A stretch of 64,000 bases of DNA from Vicia villosa. Its lineage: Eukaryota > Streptophyta > Magnoliopsida > Fabales > Fabaceae. The position numbers were made by a program, and so were the translations under genes. The notes under the pieces are model-generated. The model searched no databases. It was not told the DNA's origin and saw nothing but the letters and a program-made list of their open reading frames with translations. Shown piece after piece: positions 11,201-21,023 of the stretch (within the stretch, counting starts at the first letter, position 1; every line of letters begins with the position of its first letter). The DNA lies in assembly GCF_029867415.1 (NCBI RefSeq), contig NC_081186.1:11230930-11294929 (forward strand). Reading direction: 5' to 3'.

Positions 11201-12162
11201 GCGTAGGCCCCGATGTATGTTCTTTCCCACTTAGCGGAAGAGAAATGATTGAGGTGTAGGCCTCGGTGTATTTCTCAACCGTTATTTAGAGAAACGATTG
11301 TGGCGTAGGCCTCGATGTGCATTCTCTAAATATTTAAAAACTATATTTTATTTAGAGAATCGATTGTGGCGTAGGCCTCAATGTGCATTCTCTAATTATT
11401 CAAAAAATTGTATTTCATTTAGAGAAACGATTGTGGCGTAGGCCTCGATGTGCATTCTCTAAATATTCAAAAAACTCTTTTTTATGGCATGATTCAAGTC
11501 ACAAATTAATTTCCCTTAAAAGACACACAATAAAAAAACACTTCAAAATATCTAATAAAGGCTCAGAGCTAATCAAAGTGAGGAAGTGATGCGATGCCTT
11601 GTAGTAGGTTTTCGTCCATCATGGAATCACACATAAAAGACACAAACCAATCTCTTTTCTCCCTTGCCTCCGAGGCATTCTTTAATCGGACACGTTATTT
11701 CCGCTCCATCCCCAGCTTAAGACTCCAGAGGTCGAGCAGCGGAGTGCGAATGTAACTTCGTCCACTAAAAAACACAAAAACAAACCAAAACTAAAGAGCC
11801 GAACTACGGCGCTCTGATTCCTGAAAAGGATACGTAGGCATTAGGTCGCGGGGCCTAAGCGAGCACAACTATTTATAAACCTTATTTTCCCGTGTTTCTT
11901 TTCTTTCATTTGCATGCATTCCCTTAGTAATTAAGCTATAGATTTATACACCCTTAGATAGAAACAAACATAGGTGGATACCATCGAGTACGATGGGCGT
12001 GAGGGGTGCTAGCACCTTCCCCTCGCGTAACCGACTCCCGTACCTTATCTCTGGTCGAAAGACCTCGTCCTTTCTTTATTCTAGGTTTTCTGATATTCCT
12101 TTCCCGCGATGGGATAAATATATTGGTGGCGACTCTGTTCACATTTTCGCGAGCGTGCGACA
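8211..12162 (+). repeat. E1 3' LTR, 3952 bp
   Basis: It runs from TGTTGCACCCC to GCGACA. Bases 8692-12162 duplicate 1-3471. It contains the TATA-like box (9501-9508), the hairpin array (11183-11463), the small-hairpin cluster (11796-11866) and the palindrome GGTGCTAGCACC (12005-12016). The first 481 bp have no counterpart in the window. Confidence 0.93.
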
Positions 12163-12681
12163 GTAGCTGAAGATGTACTAGTGGAAGTTGATAAATTTGT
12201 ATTCCCTGTTGACTTCCACATCATGGACATTCCGGAAGACGAAGAAACTCCTATCCTTCTTGGGAGGCCATTTTTGTCGACAGGCCGCTGCAACCTCGAC
12301 ATTGAAAAAGGAACGCTGACGCTGAAATCTTTTGATGAAGAAGTAACGTTGAAGATGTTAGGAGTCAAAAGACAGAGGGCGGTTGTGAATGATCAAACTT
12401 CTGATGGTATGACAGAAAGTGAGGAAAAGAACAAGAAGTCTAAACAGCTCCAAGAAAAAGTGTCAAGCATAGCCTCCCGGGTGGAACCATCTTATGTAGT
12501 TGTTAAAAATCTTAAGAAAGCTAAGGAAGTCAAGAAGAAGGTGGAGGAGAAAGAGCAAGGAAAGAAGAAGAATGTGGGAAGTAAATTAAAGAGAAAAGCG
12601 GTGAATGCTTTTCGTCTTCATGAGTTAGTGGTTGCGAAAGTGACAAGCAACAAGGTTTGGAAAAGGAAATACCCTCCATAA
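12163..12681 (+). pseudogene. Athila-like gag-protease C-terminal fragment
   Basis: The open frame starts directly at the E1 junction and ends at a stop at 12681 (173 codons including the stop). The first 60 residues fit the C-terminal half of a gypsy aspartic protease: a VDKFVFPVDFHIMD strand, an acidic turn, then the ILLGRPFLSTGR flap/hydrophobic motif and a short beta strand. The catalytic DTG-type motif must lie upstream, beyond E1. The rest (about 100 residues) is very lysine- and glutamate-rich and probably disordered. The usual continuation into reverse transcriptase is absent. Since the frame is split by E1, no intact protein can be made here. Confidence 0.8.
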
Positions 12682-12696
12682 TAGAGGGTAATGGAC

Positions 12697-12745
12697 CGTC
12701 GAGCCATGCGACGTTAAACGAAGCGCTTCGTGGGAGGCAACCCAC
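12697..12745 (+). other. Three adjacent hairpins after Athila-like ORF
   Basis: CGTCG/CGACG arms (12697-12713), the perfect palindrome CGAAGCGCTTCG (12719-12730) and GTGGG/CCCAC arms (12730-12745) lie directly after the stop codon. I recall the GGGAGGCAACCCA core as a recurrent feature of Athila-like elements. Its role is not known to me. Confidence 0.65.
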
Positions 12746-13802
12746 GATTTTAATAGCTAATTTCTATGTTTGGTTATTTTATTTTCAGGAAATAAAAGAG
12801 GACGTCTCTGGTGAAAGCCTGGAAGTGATCATTAGAGTGCGATACCCTTTGTGAGTCACCTCTCTCAGACTTGTTCTGAAACATTGAGGTCAATGTTTAG
12901 TTCAAGTTTGGGGGAGGCTCTTCTCTTTGCATTTTATTTTTATGTTAGTTTTATGTTATTGGTATGATGTGAAACCATAAAGTGAATTCTGCCCAACTTT
13001 TTACCGAAATTTTAAATTTTTGTTGAAGAAGTTTTGATCCTAAAGAGCGATCGGGAATAGTATATAGAGATGAAGCAAGGATTGTTTGAGGACAGGAAGT
13101 GCGGAATAATGTGACAAGAGGTTTGTTTAAGCACCCCTGGTTCCCTGAAAGAGATACGAGTCTAACGTGTAGATTTGCACCATAGTGCTTGTCTCCTGAG
13201 AAGTACTTCTCGAGTAGTTTATTGATACAGTCTGGCATAATTCGGATTCACTTGCATGATGGCTGGCTGAAAAAAAAAAAAAGAGAGATATAAAGTTGGT
13301 ACCAAATGATGAAAAGGCGGTAAAAGGAAATCGGCTCGCTAAGTTGGGTAATCCTCACCCGGTTATTCAGCCCAAAGGAGATTGATCCCCAAACGTCGTC
13401 CAAAAGGACAATATATAACTGCAAGGTTTGAAAATTTCATCGGTAATAAAAAGTAGCCAATGCTGCTAGTTTAGTGCCAGGAAAAAATAATAAGAAGCCT
13501 TGATCCGTCTCATGCAGGTGACGATTATTATAAGAAATGCAGTGCCTTAATATGATTGTCCGAATGAAAGAGGAGGAAAATCGGAAAGAGACTTAAGTGC
13601 AAAGCATAGTTGGAGAGGTATCCGAAACGGGAGCTTGAGGATTAATGTGGTAACAAAACTCGTCGCGTCATGTGAATGCCAAATCACTGTCTCTTGATCA
13701 GTACAGACGGATATCTCACGTATGAACACCGTGTGCTTTGAAGGTCATTAACTTTTGTAATTGTCGCTTGAGGTCAAGCAACGGTTTAAGTTTGGGGGAG
13801 TT
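12746..13802 (+). other. E2 3' non-coding region with two purine tracts
   Basis: There are no convincing ORFs. A tract TTCAAGTTTGGGGGAGG (12900-12916) sits about 900 bp before the LTR. A second one, AAGTTTGGGGGAGT (13788-13801), directly precedes it and is the likely polypurine tract. Both follow a GAGGTCAA sequence, so the whole block looks duplicated. Confidence 0.65.
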
Positions 13803-15158
13803 TGATCAGTGGTTTTCACACATATTTTTATCGTTGTTTTTAAGTATGGTTAAGTTTTGTTATTGAGTGTTTTATTTCTTTATTCGTCATTTTATGCTTT
13901 GGTTGTATGTTTTAATGTTTTCAGGTTCATATGGAGAAACTGGAGTAAATCAGTGCGAAACTCGGAAGTTTTGAAGGAATTTCAAAAACATGCTACAGGA
14001 GGCCTGACACGGGTGGCCGTGTTGCTCAACACGGGCCGTGTCAGGAAGAGCGCTAGGAGCAATGTTTGAGAAGAGAGGAAAACAGTGGTGCAACACGGGC
14101 ACCCGTGTTGCTCAACACGGCCCGTGTTGCTAAGCCTGGGACTTGGATCTTGAAAAAATAAATTACAGGGGACCAACACGGGTGCCCGTGTTGCACAACA
14201 CGGCCCGTGTTGGGTGATGACGCTGATTTCAGTGATTTTTATTATTTAGTTCAGTGGTTGGCCTGCAGGGGTGTTTTTGGAATTTCCAACCAACTTAAGT
14301 GAGTCTGCACTATTTAGGAGGGTTTCCAAGTTGAATTAGGGATCTTTTTGGGCCACACGAAGAATTGGAGGATTGAGAGAAGAAGCCTATGCAATTAGAG
14401 AAGAACGGAGAACTCTCATGAGCGGAAGCCATTGAAGATCAAAGTTCATCATCTCTATTGTAATGTCTTTATTTGCTATCTTTGTAATTTCTTTGGATGA
14501 TATGAGTAGCTAAACCCCCCAATGCTAGGGGGGTGTCCCTGATTAACATTTGTGATGATTTTGAATTCCGAATTTCAATAACATGTTTCTCTTTTACATT
14601 CAATTTAATGGTATAAGGTTTTTAATGCTTTCCTCGTCGGACCAACTGGATTGATTTATGACTGACAATTAGGATTGACCTCCATTGTTAGGGTTTTTAT
14701 ACCATTATATTATAGTAGATATCACCTAGGACTAGGGATACCCTATGATAACCGGATTGTTCTTGATTATAATAATATTTGATTTGATCACTAATTTCGA
14801 AGGACTTTGGGATTAGGATTTCAATGTTCAAAAGTTTGCCCACTAAGGACTTAGGAGCAAATACCCTTAAGAACCGGTAATTGATAAGTTGAACTTTGTT
14901 AATGAAATAAGGGTTCAGAATTGTTACATGTTAATGCACACACCTACCCTGGCATGTTACTCATATTTGGCCAATTCAACCTTTTTAAGTTTATTTGCAA
15001 TTTAATTTGTAATCACAAAAACCAAAACCCCAAGGCTTTTTGTTTAATTGAAGTGCGACTAACTCTATAATCTCACGCAGTCCTTGAGATCGATATTCGG
15101 GGAATTTTCCCTTTATTACTACAGAGGCAAAATAGTACACTTGCTATTTTTCCGATCA
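13803..15158 (+). repeat. E2 LTR, 1356 bp
   Basis: The ends are TGATC...GATCA. It contains three units of CACGGG/CCCGTG palindromes (14005-14213), an inverted repeat CCCCCC/GGGGGG (14515-14533) and no long ORF. It is assigned as the 3' LTR because a purine tract precedes it. The other LTR is not in the window. Confidence 0.75.
14005..14213 (+). repeat. Palindrome-rich CACGGGTGCCCGTG units
   Basis: Three units at about 14005, 14093 and 14173 each hold a CACGGG-NN-CCCGTG inverted repeat (first unit with one mismatch), a short linker, and a second CACGGCCCGTG-like palindrome. They are strongly GC-rich against an AT-rich LTR. Confidence 0.8.
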
Positions 15159-17399
15159 CAAATCAATCTTTTGCATTTCAAAATTTCAAGATTTTTGTTC
15201 TAGAAGTCTTCGGAATATCACATGATTAGCAGAGACTCAGCACTGCACAAAAATCAGGTACGCTTAACTGTCTCCTACACAAACAGTCCCTAACTAGGGT
15301 TTCTTGTTTTTTTCAGGAGAACAAGTTTTTGAGACCTCAAATGGATTTCATGGACCTCCATATATCTCAAAGTACCACCATACAAATTTTCAAACTTCAA
15401 TTCACTCAGACGCACAGTCAGCAGCTCAAACTGTCAACAGACGACCTGTTTGACCAAAAAGTCAACAGACAGTCAAAAATGAATTTTTTTGTCAACATCC
15501 ATATTTTGTCAAAGGATTCATAATTTGATCATTGGTTGATCATAATTCATCAAGGAAAGATCAAAAATCAACAAAACCCTAAGTTTCAAAATTAGGGTTT
15601 TCTCCTAAAAAGTCAACTGAACTTTGACTGGTCATAACTCTCTCATCCTTCATCCAAAAAAATTCAAACCAAAGCTCATTTTGAAGGAAATTCAATTATC
15701 TTTCGAATGCAATTTGTCCCATGGTCATTAGATTCAACATTTGAAAAATATGAATCAAGACATTATAGGTCATTTTCAAAGTCAACAAAAAGTCACTTTT
15801 TTCAAAAGGACACACAAGGAGCATGGAAAATCATTTTGATATGAGACCAAAGACATTGGTTTGAGGACTCTTTGAGGTTTCCAAAAAATACAAGTACTCC
15901 TTCATATGATAAAAATTGAGGGATTTATGCCTTGTTGAAGTTGGCTAAATTTTGGGAAAATGCATGAAATCAACATTGATCAAAAATATTGCTTTTCAAA
16001 TGAAACCCAATTTCCATGATCCAAAAATGTTTCCCATAATGAGAAGGGCCTCCCACGATAAAGACAAAGCCCACATCATTTTTGTTCCTTTTTTGGTTTA
16101 ATTTTATCATATTTAAGATTAAATTAAAAAAGGAAATGGAAGGATAATATGTAGCTTAGTTTCTAAGCATGAGTCATCAAAGAATCAATCAAAGCTCTGC
16201 AGCAAAAGAAGTACAGCAGGCCTAAGAGCAAGAGGTGTGGAAAATTCAAGCCATGGTTGCTTGAATTCAAAGCTACATATATTAAAGAATTCCAAAATTC
16301 AACAAAAGCACTTAATGCTTTTAGCTTAGTTTTTAAGCACTTCATTGCTTATATAAGGGCTAGAACACTTCAGTAATAAAGGGGACACGAATTCAGAATC
16401 CAAGTCTTGCTTGTATCAACCTTGTATCAACTTGAATTTTTCAAAGAAATTTAAAATTCGAATTTACTTTCTAGCTTGTTTCAATACAAACTAAATACTC
16501 AAACACATTCCCTGACCCTCACTGAACATAACCAGATCAATTGCAAGCCTTGAATCATCAAGAACACGTACCTACAGCTCGCGGTTTGCTCGAACTAAAA
16601 CTTACAAAAATCTCATCATACTTGCATGTTTAACAAGATGTAGACTCATATTTAAGTTTAGTTTGGTGTTCTGATCATTTCTGGACAGTTAATTGCAATT
16701 TGGTTGCATATACACGAAGATACCATTCTAGGGTTCTTGAACTCTATTTTAAGGTTTTTTGTTAGAAGCAAAATTAGGCAAAATTAATAGCATATTTGAA
16801 TTCAGTGAATCAAGCCAAATCGAATGGACATGTCGCGAAATTTTTTTTGTCCATGTTTACCCCTATTCGCTATTTTGCAGGTTTTAGGACTCATCTATTA
16901 CATCGCTTTTCTCATAAAACGCTGTTAAATGTGTTGGCGAGAGGTTGAAGATGATGAGGTGTCCTCACCTCATTAGACAGAGCGCGCGCGCGTTTTAAAA
17001 TTAAAACTTTCTAATCCAGTGCTTTGCAGGTGTGTTGAGTGCCATACGCCTTCGCTTCAGTGACCATCAGATCCATCCATCCATCAATCCCACGCACTAA
17101 ACACGCAAGTCCTTACCATGGACTTTCTAGCCAACCACACCAAATCATAACTTAATTTATTTTCATTTTATTTAATTTTCTTTGTAAGATTATTTTAAAA
17201 TAGTTTTAAAAATCCAAAAAATACACAAAAAATATTTTTAAGTTGATAAAATAATACTTTATTTTCTGATATAAAAATATTTTATTTTTCTTCATAATTT
17301 AAATATTTTGTATAATTAATTAGATAATATGTATATATTTATCTTTTAATTATTTCAACCAATCAAAAATTCATTAAAAAAATTGTTCTTTATATTAAA

Positions 17400-17492
17400 C
17401 TAGTACTTTACCCCGTGCGATGCACGTGTTTAGGCGGGATTTTGGTCTAAAGTTGGGGCCTAAACATGTATTCACTTTTAATATATTAAAGA
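17400..17492 (-). mobile_element. Mini-Helitron-like insertion, 93 bp
   Basis: It is present in the 5' LTR and absent from the same site of the 3' LTR (near 59154). Read on the minus strand it starts TC and ends CTAG. It has a stem-loop CGTGC-ATC-GCACG (17414-17426) ten bases before the end, and it sits exactly between A and T with no target duplication. These are the classical Helitron marks. It has no coding capacity. Confidence 0.75.
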
Positions 17493-18269
17493 TATAGTTT
17501 ATATATTATAGGCTAATTTTGTACATGTTTAGGATAATTTTTCTTTAAGTTTTAATTATTTGTGTAATTATTTGTATAATTATGTATTAATTTAACTTAA
17601 TAATTTTCAAAACAACTTCAAAAATTCCAAAAAAATTAGTTTTGTCTTAAAATTAATTGACAAGCATTTTGAACATATCTCAAACTTAAATTTTTAGGTT
17701 TAAATTTTATTTCTATCTTTTTCCTCATTTTAATTAAATTAATCATGCATTAATTCTAATTAAAATCAATCATCAAAAAATCCAAAAATATTTCTTTTAT
17801 TTTCTTGCAATTTAAATTCCTAGATCAAGTGTATAGGTTGTCAAATTCATGTAAATAGCGTAGTTTACATTTCCAGCAAAATCGATGTAATAGCGTAGAT
17901 TTACTTTCCGCATTTTACATTTCCGCATTTTAAATTCCAGTACATATAAAACTGCGTGTATGCCAAAGATTAAAATTGAAGCGTTAGGTCACTAACTTCA
18001 AAAGATAAAATATCTGAATCAAAACACAATCACACTTGCACCTCTTAGGGTAATCCCTTCTTTACTCTTTTTAAAATCCAAATCAAATTCTACTGTTTCA
18101 AACACAAAATCGAACTTTCGTTTACATCCGATAAAAGGAGAATTTTCTAAAGGAAATAGGAAAAGACCTTATAACTTAGGGTAGACCTCCTAATTTGCTT
18201 GCTCAAATCAAAACAAAAAAATGTCTCATATACTATTGTTTTTCAAAATAAAACTTTCAAAAAAGACAA

Positions 18270-18470
18270 TACTTTGTATATATCCAAACAAGGATCATTA
18301 CGAAGTTAACGTTCTTTTTTTTCAAAACATCTTTTGAAAGATAAAACACTTTGTATATATCCAAACGAGGATCATTACGAAGTTAACGTTCTTTTTTTTC
18401 AAAGCATCTTTTGAAAGATAAAACACTTTGTATACATCCGCACAAGGATCATTACAAAGTCAATTTACAA
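18270..18470 (+). repeat. LTR tandem repeat of about 77 bp
   Basis: Units run CACTTTGTATATATCC...GGATCATTACGAAGTTAACG...CATCTTTTGAAAGATAAAA. Three copies are in the 5' LTR and two in the 3' LTR (about 59935-60055), so copy number changed after insertion. Confidence 0.8.
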
Positions 18471-18787
18471 AGGTATTTGAAACCACATACAAGCATTTCA
18501 AGGCAAGAGAAAAGTGATTCAAAAAAAGTAAGCTAAGCAAATTAAAGAGCCCGTGGATAACCATGGATACAAAGGGTGCTAACACCTTCCCTTTCTATAA
18601 CCTACCCCCTTACCCATAATTTCTTAAAGGTCTTTTTTCTGTTTCTTTTATAAACCTTTCCTTAATTGGATAAAATAAAAGTCGGTGGCGACTCTCTGAT
18701 TTTCAAATGCACAAAAAGAAGAAAGAAAAGAGTCAGTTCGTGTATCTCTCCACGAGAGGTACAGTAAAAAACCGAGGGCGACAGAAC

Positions 18788-18805
18788 TGGCGACTCTGCT
18801 GGGGA
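18788..18805 (+). promoter_or_regulatory. Primer binding site of E3
   Basis: TGGCGACTCTGCTGGGGA lies four bases after the LTR end and is identical to the E1 site. A partial copy, GGTGGCGACTCT, lies in U5 near 18684. Confidence 0.88.
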
Positions 18806-19484
18806 ATTTTACTTTCTAAAAACAAAATGTTTTCAAAAGGGGTTACCTTTAGAGTTTAGATCACTTCGATGTTTTCAATTGATTGACTTGATTGCTCTAT
18901 TTTTCAAAGGTTTGTTTGGGTATTTTGCTTGTGTGAAAGATTCTAACCCGAATCTCGAGATACCTTAAGTATGTGACAATAGACCAAGGAAACTGTACGA
19001 CATGTACCGATACGGTTGATCTGGTAGTCACCATTAGTGCGATACTTTGGTTTATACTGATGTCCCTTGAAAACGATCAAGGAGTATGTTAGGCTTCCGA
19101 AATGTCATTAAACACTAATTTGTCTTAGAACCTTTAGTTGAATTTGACTTGTGGCCTATTAAGTGGCTATCTTTGAAATTGATCGAAGTTAGTTACCCTC
19201 GAGGAATATTTTGATCGGCCGTCCGAGCGCCGTATTGAGATGTTGTCTCCAAGGATCATAGAACCCGAATACTATTCTAGGACAGGTTTTAACCAACTCA
19301 ACTTCAGTGGGGAGGGTATCACCTATGAACTTCATGCAAGCCTTTAAACCTAAGGCTTTTGTTTGATTTGTTTGTGTTTGCCACATGTTTAACATCATGA
19401 CATCATAAGCATCATAAGCATATCATTTTCTCACTAATTATTTCAAGGATCAAAGAGTTTACCTTTGTTTTGTTATTGCAGGTA
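18806..19484 (+). other. Ogre leader upstream of ORF1
   Basis: This is a non-coding leader. Part of it, around 19250-19340 (ACTTCAGTGGGGAGGGTA and neighbours), matches the reverse complement of about 61190-61265 in E6, which shows that E6 is an Ogre-type element. It does not resemble the E1/E4 leader. Confidence 0.7.
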
Positions 19485-20828
19485 ATGGCTCCCGCTACCA
19501 GAGATTACATCCGAATCAACATCTTAACAACACCATCTGAACTAAAGGACTTAATATCAGAATTTCCCAGGAATGCTCAATTCACCGAAAAGCACGGTCA
19601 CCTACTCCATTTGGTTACCTCAAAATTTGAAGAAGACATGATACGGTTCCTGTTCCAGTTCTTTGATCTCGAGCATCATTGTTTTACCTTTCCGGATTAC
19701 CAATTAGTACCCACTTTGGAAGAGTTCTCTGAACTAATTGGATTACCTGTTCGAGATCAATTACCTTTCACTGGTTTAGAAAGGATTCCAAAACCTGAAA
19801 TCATTGCTGCTGCCTTACATTTGCGGAAGTCAGAAATCGAGTCCAATTGGGAAACAAAGAGTGGAATCCAGGGTTTGCTTGCTAAGTTCTTAATGGAAAA
19901 GGCTCGATTACTACTAAAAAACAAAAGTTACCCAGCTTTTAAGGAGGTTATGGCTCTTTTGATCTATGGGTTGGTTTTATTCCCTAATCCAGACCAGTTC
20001 ATAAGTGTGCACATTATCAACCTTTTCTTAACCCGTAACCCGGTACCTACATTGCTGGGAGACATTCTGCATTCTCTACACACTCATACCATGAAGAAAC
20101 GAGGAACTCTTATGTGCTGTGTACCACTACTGGCTAGTTGGTTTAAATTTCATCTTCCCCGATCAGTGTTGAGAAATGAACAAAGAATGCAATGGTCTCG
20201 CAGGATTATGTCTTTGTCTCATTCAGATATCCGGTGGAACAACTTCTTTCAGAGAGACATTACTATCATCGACCATTGTGGAGAGTACCCTAATGTGCCA
20301 CTCCTTGGCATCAAGGGAGGCATCACTTACAATCCCTCTTTAGCTTTACGCCAATTCGGATATGCACGGAGAAACGGTCCTCATGACATGATTATCCGTG
20401 GCATTGTGTTTGATTACGAGGATGATTCCCACAGACATCGACGAAGGTTTATACATGTGTGGGGCAGTGTCTATAGAATAGAAAGCAAAACTTTAAGGCA
20501 ATGGAATTCTATTCCTATGGAACCTTACCTCAGATGGGTGCGTACTCATGCTCAGAAGTTCATCATGCCATATCCCGCTATTCTACCTGTGACTATTGAG
20601 CCAGAAGTTGAAGGAGATGAACCTCGAGTTATTCTACATCCGGATATGCCAACTGACCTGGAAGAGTTGCAGAAATCTTGGGTTCAACTAAAAGAGGAAA
20701 GAGACACCTTCAAAGCACACTGTCAAGACTATGAAAGGAAAGTATTGGAGCTCACCGGACAACTCCAAGAAGAACAGCAGATCAACACATTCCTGGGTGC
20801 AAAGAGAAAGCGTCCATGGGAGACCTGA
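19485..20828 (+). CDS. Ogre ORF1 protein (DUF7745-type / plant-mobile-domain-like)
   Basis: An intact frame of 447 codons starts at the ATG of MAPATRDYIRIN. An in-frame non-ATG extension upstream is not needed. The N-terminal two thirds resemble the globular domain found in Ogre ORF1 proteins and in retroelement-derived plant proteins annotated as DUF7745 or related to the plant mobile domain. Recognisable pieces are FDLEHHCFTFPDYQLVPTLE and GLPV near residue 75-105. The C-terminal 60 residues (DLEELQKSWVQLKEERD onward) are charged with heptad spacing, so probably coiled coil, and end in a basic KRKRP patch that could act in nuclear entry. The function in the element is not established. It is the only E3 gene without a stop or insertion. 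Confidence 0.85.
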   Translation: MAPATRDYIRINILTTPSELKDLISEFPRNAQFTEKHGHLLHLVTSKFEEDMIRFLFQFFDLEHHCFTFPDYQLVPTLEEFSELIGLPVRDQLPFTGLERIPKPEIIAAALHLRKSEIESNWETKSGIQGLLAKFLMEKARLLLKNKSYPAFKEVMALLIYGLVLFPNPDQFISVHIINLFLTRNPVPTLLGDILHSLHTHTMKKRGTLMCCVPLLASWFKFHLPRSVLRNEQRMQWSRRIMSLSHSDIRWNNFFQRDITIIDHCGEYPNVPLLGIKGGITYNPSLALRQFGYARRNGPHDMIIRGIVFDYEDDSHRHRRRFIHVWGSVYRIESKTLRQWNSIPMEPYLRWVRTHAQKFIMPYPAILPVTIEPEVEGDEPRVILHPDMPTDLEELQKSWVQLKEERDTFKAHCQDYERKVLELTGQLQEEQQINTFLGAKRKRPWET

Positions 20829-21023
20829 GGGATCCTTCATTTTCTTTATTTATTTCTATTTTGTAAGCCCGAATGAGGCAAAGAAAAAAAAAGAAAAAAA
20901 AAAGAAAAAAATTGTTTAACTTATAAATGTTTGTTTCTCCTTTGTTTTAACAAATCTAAATTCTAAGATCCTTGAAAACATTGCATATGCATTTCATTCA
21001 TAAACATTGCATAACAGGTTCAC
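20829..21023 (+). other. ORF1-gag spacer with purine-rich tract
   Basis: A short non-coding gap contains an A/G-only run at about 20878-20909. It could act as an internal purine tract, but nothing else supports that. Confidence 0.4.

Larger units (their letters stand above)
1..12162 (+). mobile_element. E1: non-autonomous Ogre-like LTR retrotransposon (5' end outside window)
   Basis: Positions 1-3471 recur at 8692-12162 with a constant offset of 8691 and no difference that I could see, so these are the two LTRs. The 3' LTR begins TGTTGCACCCC at 8211, so 481 bases of the 5' LTR lie left of the window. A primer site follows the 5' LTR and a polypurine tract precedes the 3' LTR. The 4.7-kb interior has no gag, protease, reverse transcriptase or integrase. 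The element split the Athila-like protease frame, which resumes at 12163. The predicted target duplication is GTAGC (12163-12167), but its left copy is outside the window. The identical LTRs imply a very recent insertion. Confidence 0.92.
12163..15158 (+). mobile_element. E2: Athila-like Ty3/gypsy element, 3' portion
   Basis: From left to right it holds a protease-domain reading frame cut by E1, a stop, a non-coding region with the conserved hairpin block GTGGGAGGCAACCCAC, two GTTTGGGGGAG purine tracts, and a 1356-bp LTR that begins TGATCAG and ends CGATCA. No RT, RNase H or integrase follows the protease, so either this copy was internally deleted or it belongs to a gag-protease-only, non-autonomous family. 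The sequence after 15158 matches the E3 3' LTR from about 56921, so E2 inserted into the E3 5' LTR. Its left half and left target duplication are outside the window. Confidence 0.8.
15159..18783 (+). repeat. E3 5' LTR, right-hand part
   Basis: It aligns to 56918-60370 of the 3' LTR. The left 1.2 kb or so was separated by E2 and lies outside the window. Relative to the 3' LTR it has 93 extra bases (17400-17492, Helitron-like) and one extra copy of a tandem unit of about 77 bp (near 18270-18470), which together explain the 170-base shift in alignment. It ends GAGGGCGACA. Positions 15400-18270 are AT-rich LTR with no genes. Confidence 0.92.

Noticed and set aside
12081..12368. 95-codon minus-strand ORF across the E1/E2 junction
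   Set aside because: It is the complement of the protease frame and LTR end and spans an insertion boundary.
13269..13281. Short poly-A run as a possible retroposon tail
   Set aside because: No target duplication or SINE/LINE-like sequence upstream; it lies within the E2 non-coding region.
16980..16994. GCGCGCGCG run as Z-DNA or a CpG island
   Set aside because: Only about 14 bp and partly lost in the other LTR (GTGCGCGCG at 58740); too little to interpret.
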